Assembly (NCBI GenBank): GCA_023405565.1
Contig: JAEXXW010000131.1
Span: 1-11,163 of the forward strand
Reading direction: 5' to 3'
DNA from: Pseudomonadota bacterium
GTDB taxonomy: Bacteria > Pseudomonadota > Alphaproteobacteria > Rhizobiales > Xanthobacteraceae
Length of the DNA: 11,163 nucleotides
A program made the translations under genes and the position numbers. Under the pieces are notes generated by a model. It had not been told where the DNA came from and ran no database searches. It saw only the letters and a program-made list of their open reading frames with translations. Numbering within the stretch: position 1 is the first letter of the stretch; each line of letters opens with the position of its first letter. Positions 1-6,342 of the stretch are shown in pieces.

Positions 1-996
1 CGCAGCCGGACCACGTCCGGCATTGGCTTTGATAATGGCATCGATCTCGCTTTCGATCTTCGAAGCATCGATACCACCGGCCTGCAAACCACCCACCACG
101 GCCTTACCCGTAACCGGACGCGCTGACGTGTAGTCGCCCAGGTTCATGCCGATACGTTCAAGCGCGGCAAGCCCACCCTTCGGCATCTTGACCAAGCGAA
201 CCAATGCAGATCGGAGGGCGACGCCCGCCTCGGAGCCGAGCACACCGGCCTTCGCAAAGCTCATGACCATTGCAGTTGTTTGATCCAGCGAGTTACCCGT
301 CGCCGACATGACGCCACCCGCGTACTTGAAGGATTCCGAAATGTCCTTCATGCTCGCGACGGTGCTGACGGCTGCGTAAGTCATGCGGTCGGTAACGAGT
401 TGAGCCGACTTAGTCACTTGGTCGAGGCTCGAAACCGGCATCTGAAATTGAGCGAGCGACTTGCTGAGCGATGCACCGACATCGGCGGGCGTCATATCGC
501 CCGCCAGAGCGGATGCAGCCAATACCTGTTCCAGAGAACCACGTGCCTGCTCAAATGTCAGGCCAGCCTTCATTAGCTCGGTGGTGGTTTTCACGATGCC
601 CGTCGCGCCACCAGCGTCATAACGCTTGGCCAAATCCTGCGCGATCTTTTCAAGTCCGCTTCGTTCAGCAGACGGCAAGTCTCCGAGCGCTTCGCTCAGA
701 TTGAGCGCCTTCTCGAAATCCACCGCGCCCTTGATCATGTTCGCGCCGACCCACGCGGCAGGCGTGGTAACGCCGAATGTCGCGTTGCGGCCCATACGCT
801 GCATGTTCGCCATTCGCTTAGAGGTTTCGGCAAGGTGTTTACTGACCGCCACAAAGGGCGCATTGATCCGAGCACCGATGCCCGCAAGCATCGCCTCAAG
901 CCCTTTAACCTGCGACTTCGCCTGCGATACAGCGGCGCCGAGGCTGGGATTAACCTTCCCGCCGATGTTGACGAATACGGAGAAGCCGGTAGCCAT
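1..996 (-). CDS. Phage tail tape measure protein, TP901-type (N-terminal 332 aa, partial)
   Basis: I translated the reverse complement from the ATG at 996; the frame stays open to the window edge, so the C-terminus is missing. Tape measure proteins set tail length and line the inside of the tail tube. The first 70 residues (MATGFSVFVNIGGKVNPSLG, then an alanine-rich helical stretch) resemble starts of TP901/PhageMin_Tail proteins. The core signature is at residues 233-265: a TGNSLDQTTAMVMSFAKAG segment followed by LGSEAGVALRSALVRL, which matches the conserved GSEAG-ALR block of that family. The gene begins 4 bases after the stop of the 72-aa chaperone-like gene, the usual order in tail modules. 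A weak GGAA lies about 10 bases before the start. Family assignment is confident; whether it serves a phage, a tail-only particle or a remnant cannot be decided here. Confidence 0.88.
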   Translation of the reverse strand, partial: MATGFSVFVNIGGKVNPSLGAAVSQAKSQVKGLEAMLAGIGARINAPFVAVSKHLAETSKRMANMQRMGRNATFGVTTPAAWVGANMIKGAVDFEKALNLSEALGDLPSAERSGLEKIAQDLAKRYDAGGATGIVKTTTELMKAGLTFEQARGSLEQVLAASALAGDMTPADVGASLSKSLAQFQMPVSSLDQVTKSAQLVTDRMTYAAVSTVASMKDISESFKYAGGVMSATGNSLDQTTAMVMSFAKAGVLGSEAGVALRSALVRLVKMPKGGLAALERIGMNLGDYTSARPVTGKAVVGGLQAGGIDASKIESEIDAIIKANAGRGPAA

Positions 997-1000
997 GTAG

Positions 1001-1219
1001 TCAGTTTCCGAAATGAGAATTGAGGCGAGCCGTAATACGACGAAGGTCACGTTCGTCGATTGCGTCAATCCCCTCCGGAGGCACGCCAAAGAGATTTGCA
1101 GCACTGGTTCGAAAATCGGAGCCGCGTCGCGCGCTCTGTTGCACCGTCAGCCGGTGGTAGATCACCCCCGTCGAAATCTCGACGGGGAAATCCAGCGCGA
1201 TCTCCAAGGGTGCGCTCAT
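1001..1219 (-). CDS. Putative phage tail assembly chaperone (gpE/gp41-like)
   Basis: A 72-aa protein with a start LEIALDFPVEISTGVIYHRL that fits the small tail assembly chaperone family of P2 gpE and Mu gp41: a beta-rich N-terminus with a PV motif and a short helical C-terminus. Known members sit immediately upstream of the tape measure gene and hold that protein before tube assembly, as the position here suggests. Its ATG overlaps the stop of the 269-aa gene (ATGA, 1216-1219), and only 4 bases separate its TGA from the tape measure ATG, so translation is probably coupled. Many relatives make a second product by a -1 frameshift near the 3' end; I see no obvious slippery heptamer and almost no room for an extension. 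Assignment rests on length, N-terminal pattern and position, without a search. Confidence 0.6.
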   Translation of the reverse strand: MSAPLEIALDFPVEISTGVIYHRLTVQQSARRGSDFRTSAANLFGVPPEGIDAIDERDLRRITARLNSHFGN

Positions 1220-2025
1220 CGCTTACGCGGCCAATGTGCGGCTCCACCAGCAAATCCCGGAGCCAGAAACTCGGGTAGCGGAGATTCGTAATGGCCGTGT
1301 CGGAAACCGGTGCGCGATACAACAATCTCGCGTTCTTCTAGCACCGGGACAATGGTTAGGATGCGGCCGAAATGGTTGTACAGCTCGGACCCGACAGGGA
1401 TTGCCTTGCCCGTATCTGGGTTGATGGTTGCCTGGACTACCTCTTCGCGCGCGGCTTCCTGCACGAACTTCAAATTCGCGGTGTCGGGCGGGCTGGCAGG
1501 GTACCGAAAAACCCAGCACTGCCGCTTCTCACGACGTTCACTCGCGGGCCGATCAGGATGTTTGCGGTAGGTCTGGGTAATGCCAGAAACTCTGCATTCT
1601 TTCGCCTCCGTGTCGATCTCTTCCAACCGCGCGAGGGTGTCCGCCATCTGCCGCGCGAGGTTGTCATATTTTTCGAGAAGGTCCGCCCCCTCAATCTCAA
1701 CCGCATTTCGCGCGGCTTCAGTGCGCGCTCGGAATCGTGCCGCCTCTGCCTGTTTCTCGGCCTCTGCTTCGGTCGCGAGTGCAGCGGCGTGCTCCACATG
1801 CAGAGCAACCAGGCGCGCGTCGAGGCGATCAATTGCGCGCCTGAAGGCGGCATTCTTGGCTTCGGCTGCCTGATGCTGCTCATCATCCATAACAGCCAAC
1901 CCGTCCATAACGTGCGACAACTGATCTTGAATGGTCGCAAGCTCTGCGGTGGTGCGCTCGATTTCTGCGGAGATAGCAGCGGCAGTGGCTTTCTTTTTAC
2001 CAAAGAGGTGAGTCAGGATGTTCAT
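1216..2025 (-). CDS. Coiled-coil protein of unknown function in the tail operon (269 aa)
   Basis: I do not recognise the family. Residues about 15-145 are rich in Ala, Glu, Arg and Leu with heptad-like spacing and hardly any Pro or Gly, so a long coiled coil is likely. The start MNILTHLFGKKKA is hydrophobic then basic. Residues 150-269 look globular, with WVFRYPASPPDTANLKFVQE, an INPDTGKAIPVGSEL segment and a C-terminal Pro/Gly-rich stretch ending HWPRKR. The ATG at 2025 lies 6 bases after the previous stop, with an AAAAGG-type ribosome site; the end overlaps the chaperone start by 4 bases. In standard tail modules the tail tube gene sits around here, but this coiled-coil architecture does not look like a tube protein. 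A scaffold, tail accessory or regulatory role is possible; none is shown. Confidence 0.85.
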   Translation of the reverse strand: MNILTHLFGKKKATAAAISAEIERTTAELATIQDQLSHVMDGLAVMDDEQHQAAEAKNAAFRRAIDRLDARLVALHVEHAAALATEAEAEKQAEAARFRARTEAARNAVEIEGADLLEKYDNLARQMADTLARLEEIDTEAKECRVSGITQTYRKHPDRPASERREKRQCWVFRYPASPPDTANLKFVQEAAREEVVQATINPDTGKAIPVGSELYNHFGRILTIVPVLEEREIVVSRTGFRHGHYESPLPEFLAPGFAGGAAHWPRKR

Positions 2026-2031
2026 TTTTGT

Positions 2032-2415
2032 TCAGCCTTTTGACTTATTGCGGGCGGCCAATGCCGCGAGCTGCGAGCGCACATTGGATTCACCAATCTC
2101 GACGAGATCATTCAGATGGCCGATAAGATCGAAACGCTTATTGCTCGCGCTCGGTGCGATCGGGTGGGCCGGTTTAGAAAACGGTGGCGTGACGCGCGGT
2201 GCTTTCGGGCTGGGCTTGGGCGCGACGACCGCAAGGGCTTCACCGATGCCAAGCCAACGATGGAACGCAACGTGCTCGCGCGACGCAGCGAACATGGTGC
2301 TATGCGGCATCCCGTGCTGAGCTTTGAGCTGTTCATCAACGAGCGCCCGGCGCGATGCAGCGAGGTCGCCAGATGCAGCTATGAAGTCGGCAAGAAGTTC
2401 GTCGGCGCGGCTCAT
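2032..2415 (-). CDS. Hypothetical protein (127 aa)
   Basis: I do not recognise this protein. I chose the ATG at 2415 (MSRADELLADFIAASGDLAA) because it overlaps the stop of the upstream HTH gene as ATGA (2412-2415), the same coupling used elsewhere in this operon; an upstream start at 2448 would add 11 residues inside the HTH gene. Residues 1-60 appear helical, residues 65-90 are a Pro/Lys/Ser-rich linker (VVAPKPSPKAPRVTPPFSKP), and residues 95-127 form a second helical piece ending in a basic tail. Two helical pieces joined by a flexible linker suggest an adaptor or DNA-associated protein, but that is a guess. It lies 6 bases ahead of the 269-aa gene and is surely co-transcribed with it. Confidence 0.8.
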   Translation of the reverse strand: MSRADELLADFIAASGDLAASRRALVDEQLKAQHGMPHSTMFAASREHVAFHRWLGIGEALAVVAPKPSPKAPRVTPPFSKPAHPIAPSASNKRFDLIGHLNDLVEIGESNVRSQLAALAARNKSKG

Positions 2416-2597
2416 CGTGCACCCCCGAACCCGTGTTGAGCGATCCATTCCCGAAGTTCATTTTCGGGATAGAGCGCGCGTCCAGCTAGAACTACGTGCT
2501 GGGGGCCTTCACCACGTTGGGCGTATGCGCGCAGAGTCTTGCGGCAACGTCGGCTTTCGCGCGCCGCGTCACTACGGCTGAGAAATTTTTGGGCCAT
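2412..2597 (-). CDS. Small excisionase-like helix-turn-helix DNA-binding protein (61 aa)
   Basis: The 61-residue product (LSRSDAARESRRCRKTLRAY, then GPQHVVLAGRALYPENELRE and WI) fits the excisionase/MerR-like winged-helix fold (HTH_17): a helix-turn-helix that begins the protein, a GP-x-G-R wing and the YPENELREWI closing helix. Such proteins bend DNA at attachment sites or act as small transcription factors. I chose the ATG at 2597 because an AGG lies a few bases upstream; a TTG start at 2612 would add five residues. It opens the tail operon and overlaps the next gene by 4 bases. Two hairpins stand in the 158-base gap before it. At the head of a tail operon, a regulatory role fits better than excision, but that is inference. 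Confidence 0.8.
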   Translation of the reverse strand: MAQKFLSRSDAARESRRCRKTLRAYAQRGEGPQHVVLAGRALYPENELREWIAQHGFGGAR

Positions 2598-2616
2598 GCT
2601 AAACCTAAGCAAAGGC

Positions 2617-2652
2617 GCTGGCGTGACGGAAGAGAGTGAACGTCACGCCAGC
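2617..2652. terminator. Perfect 12-bp stem-loop between the XRE regulator and the tail operon
   Basis: GCTGGCGTGACG (2617-2628) pairs perfectly with CGTCACGCCAGC (2641-2652) around a 12-base loop. On the minus strand the stem is followed by GCCTTTGC, so it could be a terminator with a poor T-tract or an attenuator ahead of the small HTH gene, whose ATG lies 20 bases further on. It could instead be an operator, because the arms form a symmetrical DNA site. The pairing is seen directly; the role is open. Confidence 0.5.
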
Positions 2653-2672
2653 AAGTTGAGGAGGTTGAATGA

Positions 2673-2703
2673 CGTTAGTTGCTGTTTCCGGCATCAACTA
2701 ACG
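2673..2703. promoter_or_regulatory. Second inverted repeat in the same intergenic region
   Basis: CGTTAGTTG (2673-2681) pairs with CAACTAACG (2695-2703); two further pairs close the loop after one mismatch, leaving TTTCCGG as the tip. It lies 20 bases from the 12-bp stem. No T-run follows on either strand, so an operator or structured leader is more likely than a terminator. The repeat is seen directly; its function is inferred. Confidence 0.4.
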
Positions 2704-2755
2704 GTGCCGATCAGAGACTACTTTAGACTTTGCTTCGAGCCTGATCCGGTAGCCT

Positions 2756-3286
2756 TTAGTTCGCAGTCCGAGACCGGCGACGCTTTTGGTTATCGTTGGC
2801 GTGGCCTGCCATGCGGGCGTCGTGGTCGGCCAGCGCATTGGCGCGTTCGTCGGCGCGCATGCGGAGAAGTTTCTGCTCGACGCCGATGTCGATCAGCGCG
2901 GTCCAGGTCTGCGGGATGTTCATTCGCAGCTTGAGCGCGAGAGCCGTGAGTTCGCCAGCAAGTTCGGGGGAAGGCAACGCTTCGAGCGCAGCGACGGGGA
3001 CAAATCCGAACCCGAGCGTTGCCAGCGCAGCTTCGAGGCTTTCAAGGCCGGGGCGGTTTTTTCGACGCCACGCCTTGACGGTTGCTCTTCTAACGCCGCT
3101 GCGCTCTTCCAGGGCATCGTAGGTGACGCGCTGGCGTGACATCTCGGCGAAGACGAGCTTCACATGCGGACCGACGCCGTGAGTAGGCATCGTTACGGTG
3201 CGCGGGTTCTTGCGGCGCTTCCGGCCGGACGGTCCAATTAGCGCAGTGCGGAAGTCGGGCGGATATAGCGGAACGGTGGCCGGCAT
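2756..3286 (-). CDS. XRE-like helix-turn-helix transcriptional regulator (176 aa)
   Basis: Residues about 40-93 form a Cro/CI-type helix-turn-helix: GPHVKLVFAEMSRQRVTYDA, then LEERSGVRRATVKAWRRKNRP as helices 2-3, then GLESLEAALATLGF. The remainder is helical and ends in a basic, Asn-rich tail (HANDNQKRRRSR). Proteins of this kind act as element repressors or late-gene regulators. The ATG at 3286 has a modest AGG upstream and gives a 32-residue basic N-terminal extension; an internal ATG at 3190, directly before the HTH, has no clear ribosome site. It is divergent from the protease gene across a 514-base control region with an operator-like palindrome, and leads toward the tail operon after a 158-base hairpin-rich gap. 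It probably represses its own promoter, but that is inferred from layout only. Confidence 0.8.
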   Translation of the reverse strand: MPATVPLYPPDFRTALIGPSGRKRRKNPRTVTMPTHGVGPHVKLVFAEMSRQRVTYDALEERSGVRRATVKAWRRKNRPGLESLEAALATLGFGFVPVAALEALPSPELAGELTALALKLRMNIPQTWTALIDIGVEQKLLRMRADERANALADHDARMAGHANDNQKRRRSRTAN

Positions 3287-3348
3287 CGGTGGAAACCTGC
3301 GAGCTGTTGAATCGCCCCAAGATCAAATAAAGAGCTACCGAACGTGAG

Positions 3349-3371
3349 CCCAAAGGAGTCACCCGTTTGCA
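3349..3371 (+). repeat. Direct repeat copy 1 (CCCAAAG-N9-GTTTGCA)
   Basis: CCCAAAG and GTTTGCA occur here nine bases apart and again at 3488-3509 eight bases apart, in the same orientation, with a shared GTC in the middle; about 17 of 23 aligned positions match. The copies start 139 bases apart and enclose the palindrome at 3405-3424. They may be operators or remnants of a duplication. Confidence 0.4.
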
Positions 3372-3404
3372 TAACTCGGCCTCGCAACCAAGCGACGTTC
3401 CGAC

Positions 3405-3424
3405 AACAAAAAGTACCTTTTGTT
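3405..3424. promoter_or_regulatory. 20-bp operator-like palindrome
   Basis: AACAAAAAGTACCTTTTGTT is symmetrical at 9 of its 10 base pairs. It is AT-rich in GC-rich surroundings and lies about 120 bases upstream of the XRE-like regulator, the usual place for a repressor to bind near its own promoter. The T-run after it (3423-3429) could suggest a weak plus-strand terminator, but the stem is nearly all A-T pairs. Binding by the 176-aa regulator is inference. Confidence 0.5.
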
Positions 3425-3487
3425 TTTTTGCATCTACCGGAGTCCGGCGGTCGCGCGTCACCCGCAGGGGGGACCGCCCGGAAAGGA

Positions 3488-3509
3488 CCCAAAGTGTCGC
3501 AAGTTTGCA
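3488..3509 (+). repeat. Direct repeat copy 2 (CCCAAAG-N8-GTTTGCA)
   Basis: This is the partner of the copy at 3349-3371; its middle (TGTCGCAA) is one base shorter and mostly different, so only the two outer 7-mers and a central GTC are shared. Confidence 0.4.
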
Positions 3510-3734
3510 AGATGTCCGGAACTCGCGTCAGATGCGAAAAGAACTGCGCAGCGTACTATGCGTTGCTTGAGTCAGGTATTGCAGCAATTTGCGTCGTGCA
3601 TTGCCTCGTCCAACAACACCCCTCCATACGTTCCCTTGCAGCGGATCGGCGCGCTTGTTGCAAGCGCAGCGCCTTCCTTACACAACTCGTAGCCCGCTTG
3701 GTTCGGCAGATTCGGCGCGGGCGGCACACAAAAC

Positions 3735-3763
3735 TTGAATGCGACCCTGAATTGCATTACAGT
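3735..3763 (+). promoter_or_regulatory. Candidate sigma70-like promoter of the protease gene
   Basis: TTGAAT (3735-3740) and TACAGT (3758-3763) are separated by exactly 17 bases, each matching four of six consensus positions. Transcription would start near 3770, about 30 bases before the ATG. A strong GAGGGG ribosome site lies at 3789-3794, seven bases from the start codon. The gene therefore appears to have its own promoter, independent of the minus-strand operons. Confidence 0.45.
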
Positions 3764-3800
3764 CCGCACGCTCGCCATATGCGAATTGAGGGGTTGAAAA

Positions 3801-6071
3801 ATGACTTCGAAATTTGCTTTTTACGTTGCAATTTTTCTGCTTACTTTTTGGCCTTCTGGAAAAATTAGCGCCCAACAGATCTCCGGCGAAAATCTAGTTC
3901 AAGCGGAGCTTCAAAACATTCCGCCAAACGGTCGGGTACGGATCATTGCAGAGGTCACTGTCGATCCTAACTTGACAAATACACTTGGACTGAGGAATGC
4001 AACAGCCCGCTCGGTGGAAGCTGTTGTGGCAAGGCTGGCACAAATTGGCATTCCGAACATACAGCCGATTGTCGGGACAAACCGAGTAGTACTCGAAGTA
4101 ACGAGCAGCGAATTCGCTCAGTTGAACCAATTGGGCAGCATTAGCTCGGTCGAAATAGACAAACTCAACGAACCTTTTCTAACGACGCTTACGCCCGCTG
4201 TCGGCGGCGTCACGATGCATGCGAACAACGCTACCGGAGTTGGGACGGCAGTCGCAATCATCGACTCCGGCGTTGACCGCAACCATCCATTCTTCGGCGC
4301 GAGAGTGACCGCCGAAGCCTGCTTTTCGAGCACTACCACCGGGGGAGCCACTTCTACTTGCCCGAATGGCACGCCAACGCAGATCGGCCCCGGGGCTGCA
4401 GCTCCATGTGCGGGCCTTTGTGATCACGGAACGCACGTGGCCGGAATTGCTGCAGGAAACAATGCAAACATGCGAGGTCTTGCGCCCGGCTCCAACATCG
4501 TCGCAATCAACGTGTTTTCGCGTTTCAATGGGGCTACCAATTGCAGCCCCGGAGCTCCACCTTGCATTCGAGCGTACGACAGCGATATCGAACGGGCGCT
4601 CGTGCACATTCGAGACAATCTTCTCCCCGGCACTTCCATAAGTGCGGTTAACTTGAGCCTCGGAGGCGGTGCATTCACATCAGAATGCGCCAGCGCCGGG
4701 GCGGGCGCTAGGATGCAAGAACTACGTGACAGAGGTGTTGCCGTGGTAGTGTCCTCCGGAAACAACTCATGCAACGGCACCGGTTGCACTAATGCTATTT
4801 CGTGGCCTGCTTGCGTGAAGGCGGCCTACTCGGTCGGCGCAACAAACAATTCGAATACGCCAAACACCGTTCAGATGTTTTCTAACTCAGCGTCGTTTCT
4901 AGATATCCTTGCCCCTGGCAATCCCGTGCTCTCGTCCGTGCCTGGTACATCATATAGTTCGATGGGAGGAACATCGATGGCCGCACCGGCGGTGGCCGGA
5001 GCCATTGCCGCGCTTCGTAGCAAATTTTATGTCGGAGTGGACGAAATCGAGTCCATTATCAAACAAAGCGGAGTTGCCGTAACCGATTCTAGAAACGGAG
5101 TTGTGACCCCGCGCATTGCAGCCTTAGCGGCATATAATATGCTCGAAGCATCCCGGCCTGCAGGCTCTTTTATTTGGATGAAAGATACTTGGAGCGATTC
5201 AGGCGCTGAGCCTGATCCAAAGACTGCAGGTCAAGCGATGTCTGCCTCTCCCTTCATTTGGGTTAGGAATCAGGATGATGGGATTCAGCATCAACATGAA
5301 CATCAAAACCCTGAGTATGGGCAGCCCAACTACATCTACGTAAAGGTCCTAAATACTGGCAAAACGCAGGGCATTGGCACACTTTCCCTGTTTGTTACCC
5401 CTGCAACCCCAAACCCAAATTTGGGAAGTAATTGGATTCGCCTCACGGATGCCAACATCACCATGCCCCCTCGGAATGAGGTGGTTTACAAATTTCCGTG
5501 GAGCACTGTTCCTAAGCCCGGTCACTATTGCTTGCTTGCCAAATGGACAGATGCCGGCGGCGACACCAACCTGACGTTCACCAGCTTGGAAACAGCCGTC
5601 CGCAATAGCAACGATTTAGTCTGGAAGAACATCAACATTATTGACCTACTCAAGAATGAGTTCGTTGGGACCGAATTTGATATCTACAAAGGCGCTTCCG
5701 GCGGACAAGCTAACTTCGTCATAGAAGTAACGGGAAGCCGAACACGTAACACCGCGCTTGATTTCAATCTGCCTCTGGCGTTGGCCAGCAAACTCCATCA
5801 TGAGCCCACCTTAAGCCGCGCTCAAATTAAAATCGACGATATCGAACGCGTCGCGAATGTCAGGGTGCCCCTAACAGATGGAGTTTATTACTTTCCGATG
5901 CCGGACAATGTTGCACCCGAAAAGATAACGGTGCCAATCGCGTTTAAGGTGATCGAAAAGGGCGACACTAGTTTGGATTTCAAAGTCAACGTTCTTCAAG
6001 TCAGCGATGTAAATATGCACAAAGCGACTGGAGAGGGCGAGATCGGCAGCATCACCTACGTCGTGAGATAG
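3801..6071 (+). CDS. Secreted subtilisin-family (S8) serine protease with C-terminal beta-sandwich-like region
   Basis: A 756-aa secreted endopeptidase. Residues 1-24 are a signal peptide (hydrophobic core YVAIFLLTFW, likely cleavage near ISA-QQ). Residues about 45-120 resemble an inhibitor-I9-type propeptide. The catalytic triad is complete: Asp155 in AIIDSGVD, His209 in CDHGTHVAG and Ser392 in GGTSMAAPAVAG, with Asn321 in SSGNN as the oxyanion residue. Cysteines at 174, 187, 203 and 207 sit in a loop before the histidine; more at 248, 255, 296, 324, 329 and 338 suggest disulfides of an exported enzyme. Residues 450-756 hold an SPFIWVRNQDDG motif, an NPEYGQPNYIYVKVLN motif and beta-rich sequence, probably CARDB/Ig-like domains for binding or stability. 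A strong GAGGGG site supports the ATG. It is the only clear plus-strand gene and is AT-richer than its neighbours (one 60-base sample: 28 G/C, against 45 in a primase sample), so it is probably cargo. Confidence 0.93.
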   Translation: MTSKFAFYVAIFLLTFWPSGKISAQQISGENLVQAELQNIPPNGRVRIIAEVTVDPNLTNTLGLRNATARSVEAVVARLAQIGIPNIQPIVGTNRVVLEVTSSEFAQLNQLGSISSVEIDKLNEPFLTTLTPAVGGVTMHANNATGVGTAVAIIDSGVDRNHPFFGARVTAEACFSSTTTGGATSTCPNGTPTQIGPGAAAPCAGLCDHGTHVAGIAAGNNANMRGLAPGSNIVAINVFSRFNGATNCSPGAPPCIRAYDSDIERALVHIRDNLLPGTSISAVNLSLGGGAFTSECASAGAGARMQELRDRGVAVVVSSGNNSCNGTGCTNAISWPACVKAAYSVGATNNSNTPNTVQMFSNSASFLDILAPGNPVLSSVPGTSYSSMGGTSMAAPAVAGAIAALRSKFYVGVDEIESIIKQSGVAVTDSRNGVVTPRIAALAAYNMLEASRPAGSFIWMKDTWSDSGAEPDPKTAGQAMSASPFIWVRNQDDGIQHQHEHQNPEYGQPNYIYVKVLNTGKTQGIGTLSLFVTPATPNPNLGSNWIRLTDANITMPPRNEVVYKFPWSTVPKPGHYCLLAKWTDAGGDTNLTFTSLETAVRNSNDLVWKNINIIDLLKNEFVGTEFDIYKGASGGQANFVIEVTGSRTRNTALDFNLPLALASKLHHEPTLSRAQIKIDDIERVANVRVPLTDGVYYFPMPDNVAPEKITVPIAFKVIEKGDTSLDFKVNVLQVSDVNMHKATGEGEIGSITYVVR

Positions 6072-6082
6072 TTCTTATCTCA
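6064..6082 (+). terminator. Weak hairpin at the protease stop codon
   Basis: TGAGATA (6064-6070) pairs with TATCTCA (6076-6082) around GTTCT and overlaps the TAG stop. There is no T-run, so termination is uncertain. About 30 bases on, GAGGTAG (6111-6117) and CTACCTC (6148-6154) form a second, wide inverted repeat with a GCGC/GCGC pair inside; either structure could end the protease transcript. Confidence 0.3.
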
Positions 6083-6342
6083 ACGAAGTAAATGGAATGA
6101 CTCTATGTGAGAGGTAGCAACGATTATCCGCGCAGAGATGCGCCTAACTACCTCCAGCATAGAATCGATAAAATCAGCAACATTGTTCTTTAACTTGCCC
6201 GCAATGACGTTCGAGATCGTCAAAGAACGCTGCAACTGACCACACCGGTGAACGTTCGTCCGCGAACTTCATTCGATCTGCCGTATCCATATCGAGAAGG
6301 GCTCTGGAGTGTGTTGCGATCCGACTGCGGGCGTGGGGCCTC
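6072..6342. other. Convergent intergenic region between protease and exported-protein genes
   Basis: This stretch of 271 bases lies between two convergent genes. It contains the inverted repeat at 6111-6154 and one possible minus-strand ORF of 38 residues (6174-6290, starting MDTADRMKFADERSPVWSVA). That ORF has no ribosome site; its composition is protein-like, so it may be the tail of a decayed gene. Nothing else is recognisable. Confidence 0.4.

Larger units (their letters stand above)
3287..3800. other. Divergent control region, no convincing gene
   Basis: This 514-base stretch separates the minus-strand XRE gene from the plus-strand protease gene. Several open frames cross it, but none has a good ribosome site together with recognisable protein sequence. 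It holds two related sequences of 22-23 bases (3349-3371 and 3488-3509), a 20-bp near-perfect palindrome (3405-3424), an inverted repeat GGCGGTC/GACCGCC (3446-3452 and 3472-3478) and a sigma70-like promoter for the protease gene. The sites are visible; their roles are inferred. Confidence 0.6.

Noticed and set aside
1103..1116. GGTTCGAAAATC resembling a tRNA T-loop
   Set aside because: It lies inside the chaperone-like gene and no cloverleaf arms can be built around it.
1372..2043. A 223-codon plus-strand open frame
   Set aside because: It is the antisense of the 269-aa coiled-coil gene, which has coupled neighbours on both sides; the plus-strand product looks like random translation of GC-rich DNA.
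3572..3778. Minus-strand frame of 68 codons with FCVPPAPNLPNQAGYELCKE
   Set aside because: The composition is protein-like and it might be a gene remnant, but the ATG has no ribosome site and it lies over the protease promoter; not enough to call a gene.
3344..3868. A 174-codon plus-strand open frame across the control region and into the protease gene
   Set aside because: It overlaps the well-supported protease start in another frame, has low-complexity Cys/Arg composition and no recognisable domain.
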